64,000 bases of DNA from JAHBNG01 sp039028975 (GCA_039028975.1 JBCCHB010000016.1:1-64000), one strand, 5' to 3'; counted from the first letter of the stretch, positions 1 to 10,083 are shown. The notes: generated from the letters alone by a model not told the origin. Translations and numbers: made by a program.

Positions 1-2395
1 ACGGCAGTATTGATGGGCAACCGCATCAAGCTGATGGGGTTGAGCGAAGAGCTGGCGGCCAGAGGACGCATCGGCATCTGGATCAGCGGCTCCCGCTGGC
101 GGGTCTGTATCGTCATCAAGTGGGGCAGCCGTGTCAACCCGGAAGTGTCGGTTGATGGGCGTGAAGTGGACGTTGAGGAAGTGGAAGCCCAAGTGGATGG
201 CGAACCCACCGATTTCCATCGCGTCCTGGCCTTGCTGGGTACTCAACCCGTCACCGCCGACATGGTTGAAGTCTACGATCCGGTAACCATCGGCGCATCC
301 GGTGTGGTCACGGATCCCACATACATGGAGGATGTCACGGCGGTATTGATGGGCAACCGCATCAAGCTGATGGGGTTGAGCGAAGAGCTGGCGGCCAAGG
401 GTCGCATCGGCATCTGGATCAGCGGCTCTCGCTGGCGGGTCTGTATCGTCATCAAGTGGGGCAGCCGTGTCAATCCCGAAGTGTCGGTTGATGGGCGTGA
501 AGTGGACGTGGAGGAAGTGGAAGCCCAAGTGGACGGCGAACCCACCGACTTCCATCGCGTCCTAGCCTTGTTGGGTGATCAACCCGTCACCGCGGATATG
601 GTCGAGTTTGATGAAAATGGCACAGGCGTACCCGCCCAAGGCGTGACGGCAGTGCTGAAGGGCAACCGCATCGAACTAAATGGACTGAGTGATGAGCTGG
701 CGGCTAGAGGTCGCATCGGCATCTGGATCAGCGGCTCCCGCTGGCGGGTCTGTATCGTCATCAAGTGGGGCAGTCGCGCCAATCCCGAGGTCTCGGTTGA
801 TGGCCGTGAAGTGGACGTTGAGGAAGTGGAAGCTCAAGTGGATGGCGAACCCACCGACTTCCATCGCGTCCTGGCCTTGCTGGGTGATGAACCGGTGACC
901 GCAGAGATGGTTGAATTCGATGAAAATGGCACAGGCGTACCCGCCCAAGGCGTGACGGCAGTGCTGAAGGGCAACGAGATCGAGCTAAGCGGACTGAGCG
1001 ATGAACTGGCCGCAAGGGGTCGCATCGGCATCTGGATCAGCGGCTCCCGCTGGCGGGTCTGTATCGTCATCAAGTGGGGCAGCCGTGTCAATCCCGAAGT
1101 ATCGGTCGATGGGCGTGAAGTAGACGTGGAGGAAGTGGAAGCCCAAGTAGATGGCGAACCCACCGACTTCCATCGCGTCCTGGCCCTGTTGGGCGAGCAA
1201 CCCGTCACCGCGGACATGGTCGAAGTCTACGATCCGGTAACCATCGGCGCATCCGGTGTGGTCACGGATCCCACACACATGGAAGATGTCACGGCAGTAT
1301 TGATGGGCAACCGCATCAAGCTAACGGGGTTGAGCGAGGAACTGGCGGCCAAGGGTCGCATCGGCATCTGGATCAGCGGCTCTCGCTGGCGAGTCTGTAT
1401 CGTCATCAAGTGGGGCAGCCGGGTCAATCCGGAAGTATCGGTCGATGGCCGCGAAGTGGACGTGGAGGAAGTGGAAGCCCAAGTGGACGGCGAAGAAACC
1501 GACTTCCATCGCGTCCTGGCCCTGTTGGGTGAGCAACCCGTCACCGCAGACATGGTTGAATTCTACGATCCGGCAACTATCAATGCATCTGGCGTTGTCA
1601 CGGATCTAACTGTAATTGAAGATGCTACGGCTGTATTGAAGGGCAACCAGATCGAGATCACTGGGCTGAGCGATGAACTGGCAGACAAAGGCCGCATCGG
1701 CATCTGGATCAGCGGCTCACGCTGGCGGGTCTGCATTGTCATCAAGTGGGAGACTCAGGCCAATCTGGATGTATCGGTCGATGGCCGCAATATAGATGTG
1801 GAGGAGGTTGAAGCCGAAGTGGATGGCGAATTGACCGAATTGCGTCGTGTCCTGACCTTGTTGGGCAATGACCCCGTTACTGCAGACACAGTTGAACTCT
1901 ACGACCCAGAAGCATTCAGTATAACGGGCGTTATTACTGAGCCAATTATGGCGGACGGTGTTATGGCTGTCGTAAAAGGCAACCATATCGAGTTAACCGG
2001 GCTAAGTAATGAGTTGGCTGCTAGAGGACGCATCGGCATCTGGATCAGCGGCTCCCGCTGGCGGATCTGCATCGTCATCAAGCTAAGTGCTGAGAGACAA
2101 CCCAAGGTTTCGGTTGATGGCCGTCCCGTAACCACCTATGATGCTACGGCAGAATTGGATGGCGAAGCTGTCGAACCGGCTCGGGTACTGGCCCTTCTGG
2201 GGGATGAACCCGTCACTGCGGAAAGCGTCGAACTGGATGAAAATGGTCAGGGTGTACCTGCCCAAGGTGTAACGGCTGAGATAAGGGGCAATCGCATTGA
2301 GCTGACTGGATTAAGGGATGAATTGGCCGCAAGGGGTCGCCTTAGCATATGGATCAGTGGTGGACGCTGGCGTCTATGTATCACAGTGGAGTGGG
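1..2395 (+). repeat. Eight coding tandem repeats with 336- or 309-base periods
   Basis: Using the start of the conserved CGCATCGGC block as anchor, copies begin at 67, 403, 712, 1021, 1357, 1693, 2029 and 2338 (the last has CGCCTTAGC). The spacings are 336, 309, 309, 336, 336, 336 and 309 bases. The 27-base difference is a longer or shorter linker between cores (VYDPVTIGASGVVTDP-type against FDENGTGVPAQG-type). Copies 1-5 are almost identical at the DNA level; copies 6-8 diverge progressively toward the 3' end. All differences keep the frame. Confidence 0.95.
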
Positions 2396-4845
2396 GTAAA
2401 TTTGTCAGCCGTGATAACCGTGTCGAGCTGGATCTGCCCGATCTAGATGTACACAAAGCGGTCGTCATTGACTATAGCGAAATCTCTAGTCCGACTAAGC
2501 CATTGCCATTGGGCAGATTACGGCTCCAAAGCTTTACTCTTGATGCCCAGGACCATGCTGGCCAGCCCGTGACTCAATTTGGCAAGGAATATACCCTTGT
2601 GGTGCATTACACAGATGAAGATTTGGTGGCCACAGGTATTGAGGACGAGTCGACCCTGCAATTAGCTTTCCTAAATGAGGATACTGGTATCTGGGAGCCA
2701 ATTCCAACAGAGGTCGATGTTGAGAACAATGTGGCCACCGGCCGCCTCAATCACTTTACAGAATTTACTCTGTTTGCGAATGCAGCTTCCAGCGACACGA
2801 CACTGACAAAGGCATTCATTCCGACGACCATTGCAGCTGGCGGCACCACCACGCTCATCTTCACCATCGCTGAAAACCCAATTGACGATTTTGTGGCTAA
2901 TACAGTCCGCTTTACCGACACGCTGCCCAGCGGTCTTGTTCTGGCTACCCCAGCCAATGTGCAGCAAACTTGCACCGGTGGCACCATCACTGCCGTCAAT
3001 GGTGGCAGCACCATCAATGTCGTCGATACCGTCCTGCCCGATGGCACCTCAAACTGCACCGTCTCAGTGGATGTAACTGCGGCTACCACAGGCAGTTATG
3101 TCAGCGGGCCAACCGACGTAAGCGGTCTTGTCGGTACCCAGACCAGTTCCATGACTGGCCAGACATTAACCGTCAACAATCTTTCAACAGGCAACCTGGA
3201 TATCGACATTGCGTTAACCCCCAATCCAGCAGGTGTCAATGAGTTCGTCAATGCCACTATAACACTGACCAATACGGGGTCCCTTAACATCACAGCCCTG
3301 CCGTTCCAGCTTGATTATGATACCGTCGATCTAGATTTCTACCCCACAGGTCTTGCGGCAGCTCCTACCGACGTTAGCGATGATGGCCGTATCAATTGGA
3401 GTGATCTGACACGCACATTGGGTGACTTGGTTCCGAACACACCGGTAACGTTGGTAGTACAATTCACAGCCATTCAGGATACGACGAGCAATGGGGCAAC
3501 TGCTCCCTGTAACACTGCTGGCGTAAGCTGCATCTCTGCAACAGCGAACGGCGCACAGGATAGCAGCGGCACGGTACCCACGGCCAACGTCAATGCCTCC
3601 CTTGACATTGAGTTGAGCCTGCAAAACAAGTATACCCTGGGCGACTTCGTCTGGCAGGACAACAACGGCGATGGCGTCAAGGACAGTGGTGAAACGGGCA
3701 TCAATGGCGTCTTGCTCAACCTCTATCTGGACGGCTCGGACGGTTCCAACCCTGACGGAGTACCCCAAGCAAGCGAGTTCTTACTTAGCACAACCACCGT
3801 CAACAGTGCCTCCTCACCCGAAAGCATTTCGCAGGATGGGTACTATACCTTCTCGGTGGTTACCGGTCCGGGCAAGATCTACATTGTGGATGTGGATGCG
3901 AGCAACAACAGTGGTGTACTCAGTGGTATGACATACAGCGGCAACAACGGCAGCCAGTCCCACAGCGGCACCGAGCCACGTGTGGTGGCCATGACGTCGA
4001 TTGGCGATACGCACGTGGATGCTGACTTTGGTTATGAACCGCCGGCGGCGAATGTGGCGCTCGATGTGACGCTCAACACGCCCGGCCCCGCCCGCCAGAG
4101 CGAGCCAGTCAGCTTTACGGTGACAATCACGAATTTGGATGCAACACCTCTTACGTCGCTACCTGTCGTTACTCAATTTGGGCAAGTCTATCTGGACTGC
4201 ACCACCGCGTCCCAAACACCTGATAACGCAACGCCTAACCAGCTAAGCTGGAACAACATTCTGGCTACGGCAGGAGGAATCACCCTCAACCAGAATCAGG
4301 TCATATCCTTCGCGGTCAACTGTGATGCAGGGCTGGATACAACGTTGCTGCCTAACCAGCAGGCTGAACTTCAGGCTATGGCTGGAGGTGAAATCGATAG
4401 CGATGGTATCGGTATCTTTGCCCCTACTGGTGTGGTCATGTCCAAACGTAGCCTGGACTACGACGCCAGCACAGGCCAGGTCACTCTTGGGTGGACGACT
4501 GCTGATGAGAGCCAGATCGTTGGCTTCCACGTCTATCGGCTCACGGAGAAGCAGACTGATTCGAGCCGTGTTACTGCCGCCAGCATTGGCGTTGTTGCTA
4601 GCGAATGGATGCGCCTTACCGAACAGCCGCGCATAGCTGATAGCGCTGGTACCTCAGCGAGCAACAGCTACATGTTTGTGGATCAACTGGACCCGAATCA
4701 AATGGAACAGGTGGAGACGGCTGGCGGTCAGCTTCACTACAAGCTGGGCGTATTGACGACTGAAGGATCTGAGTTCTATCTGGACCTGAGCCAGATAAGC
4801 CAAACCCAAGGTGAGCGGATCCATCTACCGTTGATTATGAGGTAG
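1..4845 (+). CDS. Repeat-rich surface protein, 5'-truncated by the window
   Basis: The frame is open from base 1 (Thr-Ala-Val-Leu, already inside a repeat), so the true start and any signal peptide lie outside the window. About 1614 residues are visible. Residues 1-800 are eight tandem units of 112 or 103 residues, each containing GRIGIWISGSRWRVCIVIK or a close variant. Residues about 800-930 form a post-repeat domain ending in a HFTEFTLFA segment of the kind seen before DUF11 regions. Residues 930-1200 are DUF11-like; about 1214-1347 is an SdrD-B/prealbumin-like domain (GDFVWQDNNGDGVKDSGE); a further DUF11-like stretch follows. Residues about 1477-1600 look like a fibronectin-III-like domain, and the protein ends in IHLPLIMR, resembling the tails of the 45882 and 56614 products. 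Likely extracellular adhesin or matrix protein; ligand unknown. Confidence 0.85.
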   Translation, partial: TAVLMGNRIKLMGLSEELAARGRIGIWISGSRWRVCIVIKWGSRVNPEVSVDGREVDVEEVEAQVDGEPTDFHRVLALLGTQPVTADMVEVYDPVTIGASGVVTDPTYMEDVTAVLMGNRIKLMGLSEELAAKGRIGIWISGSRWRVCIVIKWGSRVNPEVSVDGREVDVEEVEAQVDGEPTDFHRVLALLGDQPVTADMVEFDENGTGVPAQGVTAVLKGNRIELNGLSDELAARGRIGIWISGSRWRVCIVIKWGSRANPEVSVDGREVDVEEVEAQVDGEPTDFHRVLALLGDEPVTAEMVEFDENGTGVPAQGVTAVLKGNEIELSGLSDELAARGRIGIWISGSRWRVCIVIKWGSRVNPEVSVDGREVDVEEVEAQVDGEPTDFHRVLALLGEQPVTADMVEVYDPVTIGASGVVTDPTHMEDVTAVLMGNRIKLTGLSEELAAKGRIGIWISGSRWRVCIVIKWGSRVNPEVSVDGREVDVEEVEAQVDGEETDFHRVLALLGEQPVTADMVEFYDPATINASGVVTDLTVIEDATAVLKGNQIEITGLSDELADKGRIGIWISGSRWRVCIVIKWETQANLDVSVDGRNIDVEEVEAEVDGELTELRRVLTLLGNDPVTADTVELYDPEAFSITGVITEPIMADGVMAVVKGNHIELTGLSNELAARGRIGIWISGSRWRICIVIKLSAERQPKVSVDGRPVTTYDATAELDGEAVEPARVLALLGDEPVTAESVELDENGQGVPAQGVTAEIRGNRIELTGLRDELAARGRLSIWISGGRWRLCITVEWGKFVSRDNRVELDLPDLDVHKAVVIDYSEISSPTKPLPLGRLRLQSFTLDAQDHAGQPVTQFGKEYTLVVHYTDEDLVATGIEDESTLQLAFLNEDTGIWEPIPTEVDVENNVATGRLNHFTEFTLFANAASSDTTLTKAFIPTTIAAGGTTTLIFTIAENPIDDFVANTVRFTDTLPSGLVLATPANVQQTCTGGTITAVNGGSTINVVDTVLPDGTSNCTVSVDVTAATTGSYVSGPTDVSGLVGTQTSSMTGQTLTVNNLSTGNLDIDIALTPNPAGVNEFVNATITLTNTGSLNITALPFQLDYDTVDLDFYPTGLAAAPTDVSDDGRINWSDLTRTLGDLVPNTPVTLVVQFTAIQDTTSNGATAPCNTAGVSCISATANGAQDSSGTVPTANVNASLDIELSLQNKYTLGDFVWQDNNGDGVKDSGETGINGVLLNLYLDGSDGSNPDGVPQASEFLLSTTTVNSASSPESISQDGYYTFSVVTGPGKIYIVDVDASNNSGVLSGMTYSGNNGSQSHSGTEPRVVAMTSIGDTHVDADFGYEPPAANVALDVTLNTPGPARQSEPVSFTVTITNLDATPLTSLPVVTQFGQVYLDCTTASQTPDNATPNQLSWNNILATAGGITLNQNQVISFAVNCDAGLDTTLLPNQQAELQAMAGGEIDSDGIGIFAPTGVVMSKRSLDYDASTGQVTLGWTTADESQIVGFHVYRLTEKQTDSSRVTAASIGVVASEWMRLTEQPRIADSAGTSASNSYMFVDQLDPNQMEQVETAGGQLHYKLGVLTTEGSEFYLDLSQISQTQGERIHLPLIMR

Positions 4846-4880
4846 ACGATCGCTCTTCGGGTCTCTAATTTTTCTGCTAT

Positions 4881-4966
4881 CAGCAGATCGTAATGTCAAT
4901 GAGAGATTCTTCTCTTGGCTCAGACCTGTGCTGAGCTTGCCGAAGGGATGACATTGCGATCTGCTT
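4881..4966. repeat. Imperfect 18-bp inverted repeat between convergent genes
   Basis: The arm at 4881-4898 (CAGCAGATCGTAATGTCA) pairs with 4949-4966 at 16 of 18 positions. The interior carries CTGTGCTGAGCTTGCCGAAG, which resembles the dispersed REP-like palindromes common in environmental bacteria. It sits between the surface protein (+) and the cyclase (-), so it could act as a two-way terminator. The rest of 4846-5245 shows no gene. Confidence 0.6.
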
Positions 4967-5245
4967 CGTACTAGTGTGTATAGCTCGCGACGAAGGGAGC
5001 CACGCACAGCCTTCTGGCCAGAAACGGGCCAGAATAGAGCCACCAATGCGTCGCGCCGCTGTGGCTGTCGCACCACGGCTTAAGATTATGAAGGTGATTT
5101 TTTCATAAGCCTCTTTGATCACTCCATGATCGGGGACGTCCTCTAAAAGAACACCGCGAGGGGCTACGGCTGATTGTTTTGGGGCACTTTTGAAGAATGC
5201 CTATCTTTTATCCTCGTCAAAGTGGGTTAATTTGAAACAGCTGCC

Positions 5246-8200
5246 TTAGCTGTCTGCGTTCTGCCGATATACCTGGATGATCTCACGATGAGATGCGACG
5301 CCATTCAAAAACGATTCGCTTAGCACTTCATCATCAATGTTGGACGCCCACTCCATTAGCAGCCTGTATGCAGTTTGCACGAGCGTCTCTGCGCGGCTAT
5401 CGTTGTTTCGCTTTAGAAGATGAATGCAAGCCAAATAGACGCTCATTGGCTCTGTAACGCCGTAAAGGGCCTCATCAGTCTCCAAATAGGCCAGGATCTC
5501 TTCGGTGTACTCTGTGCCCTCATCTATTTTGTTCTGATTTAGGGTGATTCGGGCAAGAAAGGCTAGCATCTCTATGGCAAGTTGAGGCTGCTCCTGGGCG
5601 CGATAAAATTCAACTCCTCGCTGATATGCGGACTGAGCCTCGTCTGCTTGCCCTAAGGCAGCCAGAACATGACCCAAATATTTAAGCCCAGAGAGGCCCA
5701 ATGGCTCCGCACCCAGTTGGTCGGCAAGGGCTATCCCTTTTTGGATTTGGGTATGAGCGATCTCATATCGATGTTGTAAAAAGTCCAAGAAACTTTGGAC
5801 CATATATATTGTACATTCCATTTGTCGCTTGCCAATGGCAATGGCTAGCTTCAACGCTTCTTGGTTATGGGCTTCTGCTGTTGGATAGTCGCCCAGGGTT
5901 CGATATAAATTACAGAGATTGGTGAGCGTAATCAGCTCTCCATTGCGGTCACCCAGTTCCCGATAGATGAGTAAAGACTGTGTTAGCTGCGAGAGCGCAT
6001 CATCGAATTTGTACTGTTCCAAAGAAAGCGCCCCAAGAGATTGCAGAATCCCAGCCAGGCCGCGACGGTTTCCAACCGCGCGATGTTTTTGGATCGCTTG
6101 GTTGGAGTAGTCGCTCGCCAGTTGATAGTCACCTTGATATCTAGCAACCAGGCCAAGGTTCGTTAGGGTAGACGCCTCATTTCGTAGATCGCTTAGCTCT
6201 TGATAGATTACGAGTATCTGCTTATATCGTGCTGCGGCATCCTCATACCGATCGTAGAAATAGTCTGAGTTACCCAACTGCATGATTGAGTGGGCTTCGA
6301 GCTTACGTATCCCGTGCGCTTGAGCGATGGAAAGTGCACTTTCGGCCTTCTCCCTAGCTTCTTCATAATACCCCAGGCGCGACAAGACAATACACCAGCG
6401 AAAGTAAGCGGTGGCTTCAGATTCAGGAGACTGCCCGAATTGGGCTAGACGGATGGCTTCGGTGGCAAAATCAGCGGCTTCAGAGAAATCTCCAACCTGT
6501 TCGTGATATTTGGTCAACCGAAGTGTCACCTGGGCTTGGTAGGCCGCGGTTGCCTGAGCATCATCCGTAATGGCCGAGGCAAGATCCAGCAATTGATCGA
6601 GATCCGCCTTCTGCGCTGCAGTATCCCCTAAAAGGTCATAGACATGTTCCCGGGCAAAGAGCAACTCAAATCGCAACTGACGTAAGTCATCAGGCGTTAG
6701 TTCAAGCGCTCGGCTATAGTATGTGATAGCTGCATGGTTGGCATATTGAGATGCTGCATGTTCGCCAGCCAAACGAGCATATGTTCGTTCATTATCAGAC
6801 TCATTGCTTTGCCGATAATGATAGACCAAATCACTATAGTGGGAACCCAACTTGCCTATATAGAGTGTCTCAATTGCATTGGCGGCAAGACGGTGTAAGG
6901 TGTTGAGGCGTGCGCGCAGCTGCATCTCATATGCTGCATCACGAAGTAACGCGTGGCGAAAGAGATAGCGCAACTCATTCAATGAATTCCAGACCGCGGA
7001 CTCTTCCGCCGCGCGCATTTTATCGCCCAATGTCGCCTCATCACGCAACATCTGTGACAGGATTTGTACACTAAATTCCCGACCGAGCACGGCCGCCGTC
7101 TGCACTACCTGCTTCACCTCTTGGGTCAGGCGGTCCAGACGTGCCACCAGCACCGTCTGTAAATCGGCAGGCAAATCATTCCCTGATTCTGTGGCCTGCT
7201 CTGCTAGCTCCCAGCCCATCCCCTCATCGACCAAAAGGGAATTTTCTTGCAAATAAAGAAGCAGTTGCTCGGCAAAAAATGGGTTACCTTCTGCACGCTC
7301 CTTAAGCAATTGGCTTAACTCCATAGATGTTGGAGAGCCGAGGTAATCCTGGGCTAGATTCGCTATGTCTGTTTCCGAAAGCGGCTCTATGAAGATTTCA
7401 CGGTAGAGTTCATGTTGAACAATACCGGACGACAATGTAGAACCAACCCCTTCATCGGCGGGACGAGCCGTAATGAGAATCGCAAAGGGATAGGACTCTA
7501 CATTATGGATTAGAATCTCGAGAAAGGAGAGAGAGCTTGGGTCTAGCCACTGCCCATCTTCCAAGAGAAGTAGAAGAGGTCGACGTAGACTCTCTGCTTT
7601 GATCAGCGCTTTGATGGCGGCGAAGGTATTCTCATAGCGCAACTTTGGCTCACTCAGTTCATAGAGCGAATCTGCCCAGTGTACATTCACCAAGGCACCC
7701 AGAAACGAACGGGTACGCACGAGTTCGGCCTGTAGCTCTTTACCTTGTTCGTTGCTTGGGATATGGGCAATTAGGTTGTTCAGTGTCTCATCAAAGCGCG
7801 CCTTATTAACATCTTCCTCGTTAGCTAATGACTGTTCAAAGTAACGGTCCAGAAAATATCGCAGTGGATTAAGCGGTTCTCGCAAGATTTCATCGACTTG
7901 ACCGATAAAAATCTGTAAATCTTCCTGCATGCTCATCATCAGGAATTCATGGACTAGACGGCTTTTTCCAATACCCGCTTCTCCGCTAACATGGACAATG
8001 CCGCCAAACTTCCCTGAAAAGATGGGTTGGATGGCGCTCTGTAGCTGTGTCAGCTCCGTGTACCGCCCAATAAAATTGGTGCGATAGATACTCTCCTCGT
8101 CCTGGATTCTTGACCCTCCCACTGCAAAGAGCGGTTGTTCTTGCTCCAAGCCCTTCAGCGCGTAGTGACCCGCCAGCGTCAGAGCAAACTCATCTTGTGC

Positions 8201-9439
8201 TCGGCGTGCGGTCTCGGCATCTAGGAGAATCTGCCCCCATTCTGCTACCCCCATCTGACGTGCTGCTTGATTTACGCTGTTGCCATGACAAGTGTACTCC
8301 TCACGCAGGGCAGAGCCAACAAAGCCAGCGTAGACCACCCCATAGGTAATACCAGCTCTAAACGGGATGCTGATTTTTTCGCGCAGGGCCAATACAAAGC
8401 TAATTACCCGTTCGAGATCATTTTCATGGCTGATGGGCGCACCCCAAAAGAGTAGAAATGTCCCGCCTGGATCACCGGAACCAACGCGGCCAATGCGGCA
8501 GAGGTACCCACCGTATTGATGCAAAAGTTGGAAGAAGATCGGCAGAAAATCATCCTCTGCATTAGGCTTGGGTAGCCGTTGGACGTTGATAAAGAGAGTC
8601 TGAACGGTGCGGAACTCACCCCGGGTTTGGGTAGTAAGTAAGAATTCAGGGTAGAACGAGCTGGCGTTGCCCAGAGGGGCTGGCACGTCACCGATCACAG
8701 AGCGAGCGACCGGTAGGCTTTTCGCAATGTTGGTGATGCAAAGGTATCCTTCCGCATCACCTGTGAGGACACGACCAGTGAGCAGATCTGGTTGTGAGGC
8801 ACTAATGGTACGATGCACCGATTGGGTCACTACAAGTTCCCCGCCATCGGCGTGATCCTCACCACGTATCGCCTGGTCAAGCGCAGAACCAGAGAATGTA
8901 TATCCATAGGTCTGTTCTGCGTCCTCGTCGTCACTTGCCCAGATAGACCAAGTTACCTGCCCATCTCCAATGCTCAATCGCACCCGAAAGTCGAAGGTGC
9001 CATATGGCGTCTCGTGGCTAGGGTTGGCGTCCATGTGGCTGCGGATCTGCTCTGCTGTGGCAAGCGCATGAAGATAGCTTGCCTCGTCAATGGCGGGGTT
9101 GCGCTGAAAGCCAGCATTTCCCATAGCTATTTCTGTAGATTCCAAATTCTGATTTTCAAGTGGAACTGTGTGTGAACTGGGGTAGATTGCCTTGAAGGCA
9201 TCACCAGCAAATCCGGCGATAAAACCACCGTGCGCATAGACAGCTTCTACCAGCGGCTCAAAGACGGTCTGCAATATATCAGCCAGCACCTCGGCGCCCT
9301 CCCGGCCTTGCTCTGTCAATTGGGTCGTAAGACGTGTAAAACCAGAGGTATCGATAAAGAGAACAACCGCATCAAATTGGCCGCTGCTTTGGCCAAGCAT
9401 CGCCTTTTCAAGAATGAGTGAAGGTATTAGGTGGTGCAT
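5246..9439 (-). CDS. Two-domain class III cyclase / AAA ATPase / TPR regulator (soluble adenylate cyclase-like)
   Basis: 1397 residues from the ATG at 9439, chosen because AAGGTGAAAGG lies just upstream and the preceding in-frame 82 residues look non-coding. Domain order: class III nucleotidyl cyclase domain 1 (residues about 20-180, with FIDTSGFT metal Asp30 and GFAGDAF Asp80), a second degenerate cyclase-like domain (about 250-410), a STAND/AAA ATPase (Walker A GEAGIGKS at 486-493, Walker B LLLLLED), and TPR repeats over roughly the last 400 residues. This is the layout of soluble adenylate cyclase and related bacterial regulators. Both metal-binding Asp residues of domain 1 are present, but the purine-selecting Lys four residues before Asp80 is Gly76, so substrate choice or activity is uncertain. 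Cytoplasmic; no membrane segment seen. It could be a signal-sensing regulator rather than an active cyclase. Confidence 0.85.
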   Translation of the reverse strand: MHHLIPSLILEKAMLGQSSGQFDAVVLFIDTSGFTRLTTQLTEQGREGAEVLADILQTVFEPLVEAVYAHGGFIAGFAGDAFKAIYPSSHTVPLENQNLESTEIAMGNAGFQRNPAIDEASYLHALATAEQIRSHMDANPSHETPYGTFDFRVRLSIGDGQVTWSIWASDDEDAEQTYGYTFSGSALDQAIRGEDHADGGELVVTQSVHRTISASQPDLLTGRVLTGDAEGYLCITNIAKSLPVARSVIGDVPAPLGNASSFYPEFLLTTQTRGEFRTVQTLFINVQRLPKPNAEDDFLPIFFQLLHQYGGYLCRIGRVGSGDPGGTFLLFWGAPISHENDLERVISFVLALREKISIPFRAGITYGVVYAGFVGSALREEYTCHGNSVNQAARQMGVAEWGQILLDAETARRAQDEFALTLAGHYALKGLEQEQPLFAVGGSRIQDEESIYRTNFIGRYTELTQLQSAIQPIFSGKFGGIVHVSGEAGIGKSRLVHEFLMMSMQEDLQIFIGQVDEILREPLNPLRYFLDRYFEQSLANEEDVNKARFDETLNNLIAHIPSNEQGKELQAELVRTRSFLGALVNVHWADSLYELSEPKLRYENTFAAIKALIKAESLRRPLLLLLEDGQWLDPSSLSFLEILIHNVESYPFAILITARPADEGVGSTLSSGIVQHELYREIFIEPLSETDIANLAQDYLGSPTSMELSQLLKERAEGNPFFAEQLLLYLQENSLLVDEGMGWELAEQATESGNDLPADLQTVLVARLDRLTQEVKQVVQTAAVLGREFSVQILSQMLRDEATLGDKMRAAEESAVWNSLNELRYLFRHALLRDAAYEMQLRARLNTLHRLAANAIETLYIGKLGSHYSDLVYHYRQSNESDNERTYARLAGEHAASQYANHAAITYYSRALELTPDDLRQLRFELLFAREHVYDLLGDTAAQKADLDQLLDLASAITDDAQATAAYQAQVTLRLTKYHEQVGDFSEAADFATEAIRLAQFGQSPESEATAYFRWCIVLSRLGYYEEAREKAESALSIAQAHGIRKLEAHSIMQLGNSDYFYDRYEDAAARYKQILVIYQELSDLRNEASTLTNLGLVARYQGDYQLASDYSNQAIQKHRAVGNRRGLAGILQSLGALSLEQYKFDDALSQLTQSLLIYRELGDRNGELITLTNLCNLYRTLGDYPTAEAHNQEALKLAIAIGKRQMECTIYMVQSFLDFLQHRYEIAHTQIQKGIALADQLGAEPLGLSGLKYLGHVLAALGQADEAQSAYQRGVEFYRAQEQPQLAIEMLAFLARITLNQNKIDEGTEYTEEILAYLETDEALYGVTEPMSVYLACIHLLKRNNDSRAETLVQTAYRLLMEWASNIDDEVLSESFLNGVASHREIIQVYRQNADS

Positions 9440-9660
9440 ACCTTTCACCTTATCAAATTTTACTGATGACTTCAAACTATGGACGTGTTGAATGACATAA
9501 GAGCAAGAGCAATAGGTCAAAGAAATTTTGCAGAGATATTTTACAGATTCTGAATCTCTATGGATGCAACATAGCTCCACCATATGATATTCATCCATGT
9601 GAGCACAATTGTGAGCATATAGTGAACGCTTGGGAATTATACCAGGGGCGGTGCTATTAG

Positions 9661-9783
9661 ATAGCCAGAAAAAGCTTGTCCCCATGAAGACGGGTACAAG
9701 CCCCGGTCTTCATGGGGTCGTCCCCCCTTCTTGGAAATTCCCAGAGCGGATTAGCCAAGAGTCAGGACAAAACTTTTCTGACG
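9661..9783. mobile_element. Palindromic MITE-like element, copy 1
   Basis: The arm at 9663-9681 (AGCCAGAAAAAGCTTGTCC) pairs imperfectly with 9765-9783. Inside is a perfect 12-bp hairpin, CCCCATGAAGAC at 9680-9691 with GTCTTCATGGGG at 9706-9717. The right half (about 9730-9793) closely matches copy 2 at 13998-14062. No coding capacity. It lies about 35 bases beyond the premature stop of the GrpB fragment. Bases 9440-9660 show no gene, but TGAGCAT at 9612 and TGAACGC at 9623 are 11 bases apart, like the boxes at 10287-10361. Confidence 0.65.
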
Positions 9784-9817
9784 AAGTATATCTGGCTTTA
9801 CCAAAGCAAAGCAATCA

Positions 9818-10081
9818 TTAATTCCCTTCGTGGACATACCCGAGCGCTGCTAACCTTTCAATGACTTTCTCCAACAGAATGCGTGATGAGATCACAACGT
9901 CGATATCAACGAGCGGTTTGGCCGCAAGTCCAACGACGCTCGTACTCCCCACGTGCTCAATACTCATAACCAGATCGCCCAGAGTTGTATGCAACTGCCC
10001 CGCATACGATTCGAACTCATCTGCCCACTTTGGATCATAGTCATCAACTTCAACCGTTTTAATAGGTGTTGGGTCAGCCAT
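9818..10081 (-). pseudogene. GrpB/UPF0157 family nucleotidyltransferase, 3'-truncated
   Basis: 87 residues from the ATG at 10081, with GGGAGCG upstream. The sequence YDPKWADEFE, then IEHVGSTSVVGLAAKPLVDI, then LGYVHEGN matches the first half of the GrpB (UPF0157) family, a nucleotidyltransferase-fold group of about 170 residues. The frame stops exactly where the family normally continues after GYVHEG(D), and the remaining half is not found downstream; the MITE-like copy 1 starts within about 35 bases. I read this as a gene truncated by deletion or insertion. The remnant keeps the GSTSV nucleotide-binding-type motif but is probably not functional. Confidence 0.75.
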
Positions 10082-10083
10082 TG

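Noticed and set aside
1..2395. Tandem repeats considered as a CRISPR-like or satellite array
   Set aside because: The units are 309/336 bases, fully coding in one frame and lack unique spacers.
273..2468. Several minus-strand frames of 60-127 codons inside the surface-protein repeats
   Set aside because: They are repeated mirror images of the coding repeats, start and stop with the repeat period, and have no ribosome binding sites.
9440..9685. 82-codon N-terminal extension of the cyclase gene
   Set aside because: The ATG at 9439 has a good ribosome binding site, cyclase homology begins soon after it, and the extension is Cys/His-rich with no domain and runs into the MITE-like copy 1.
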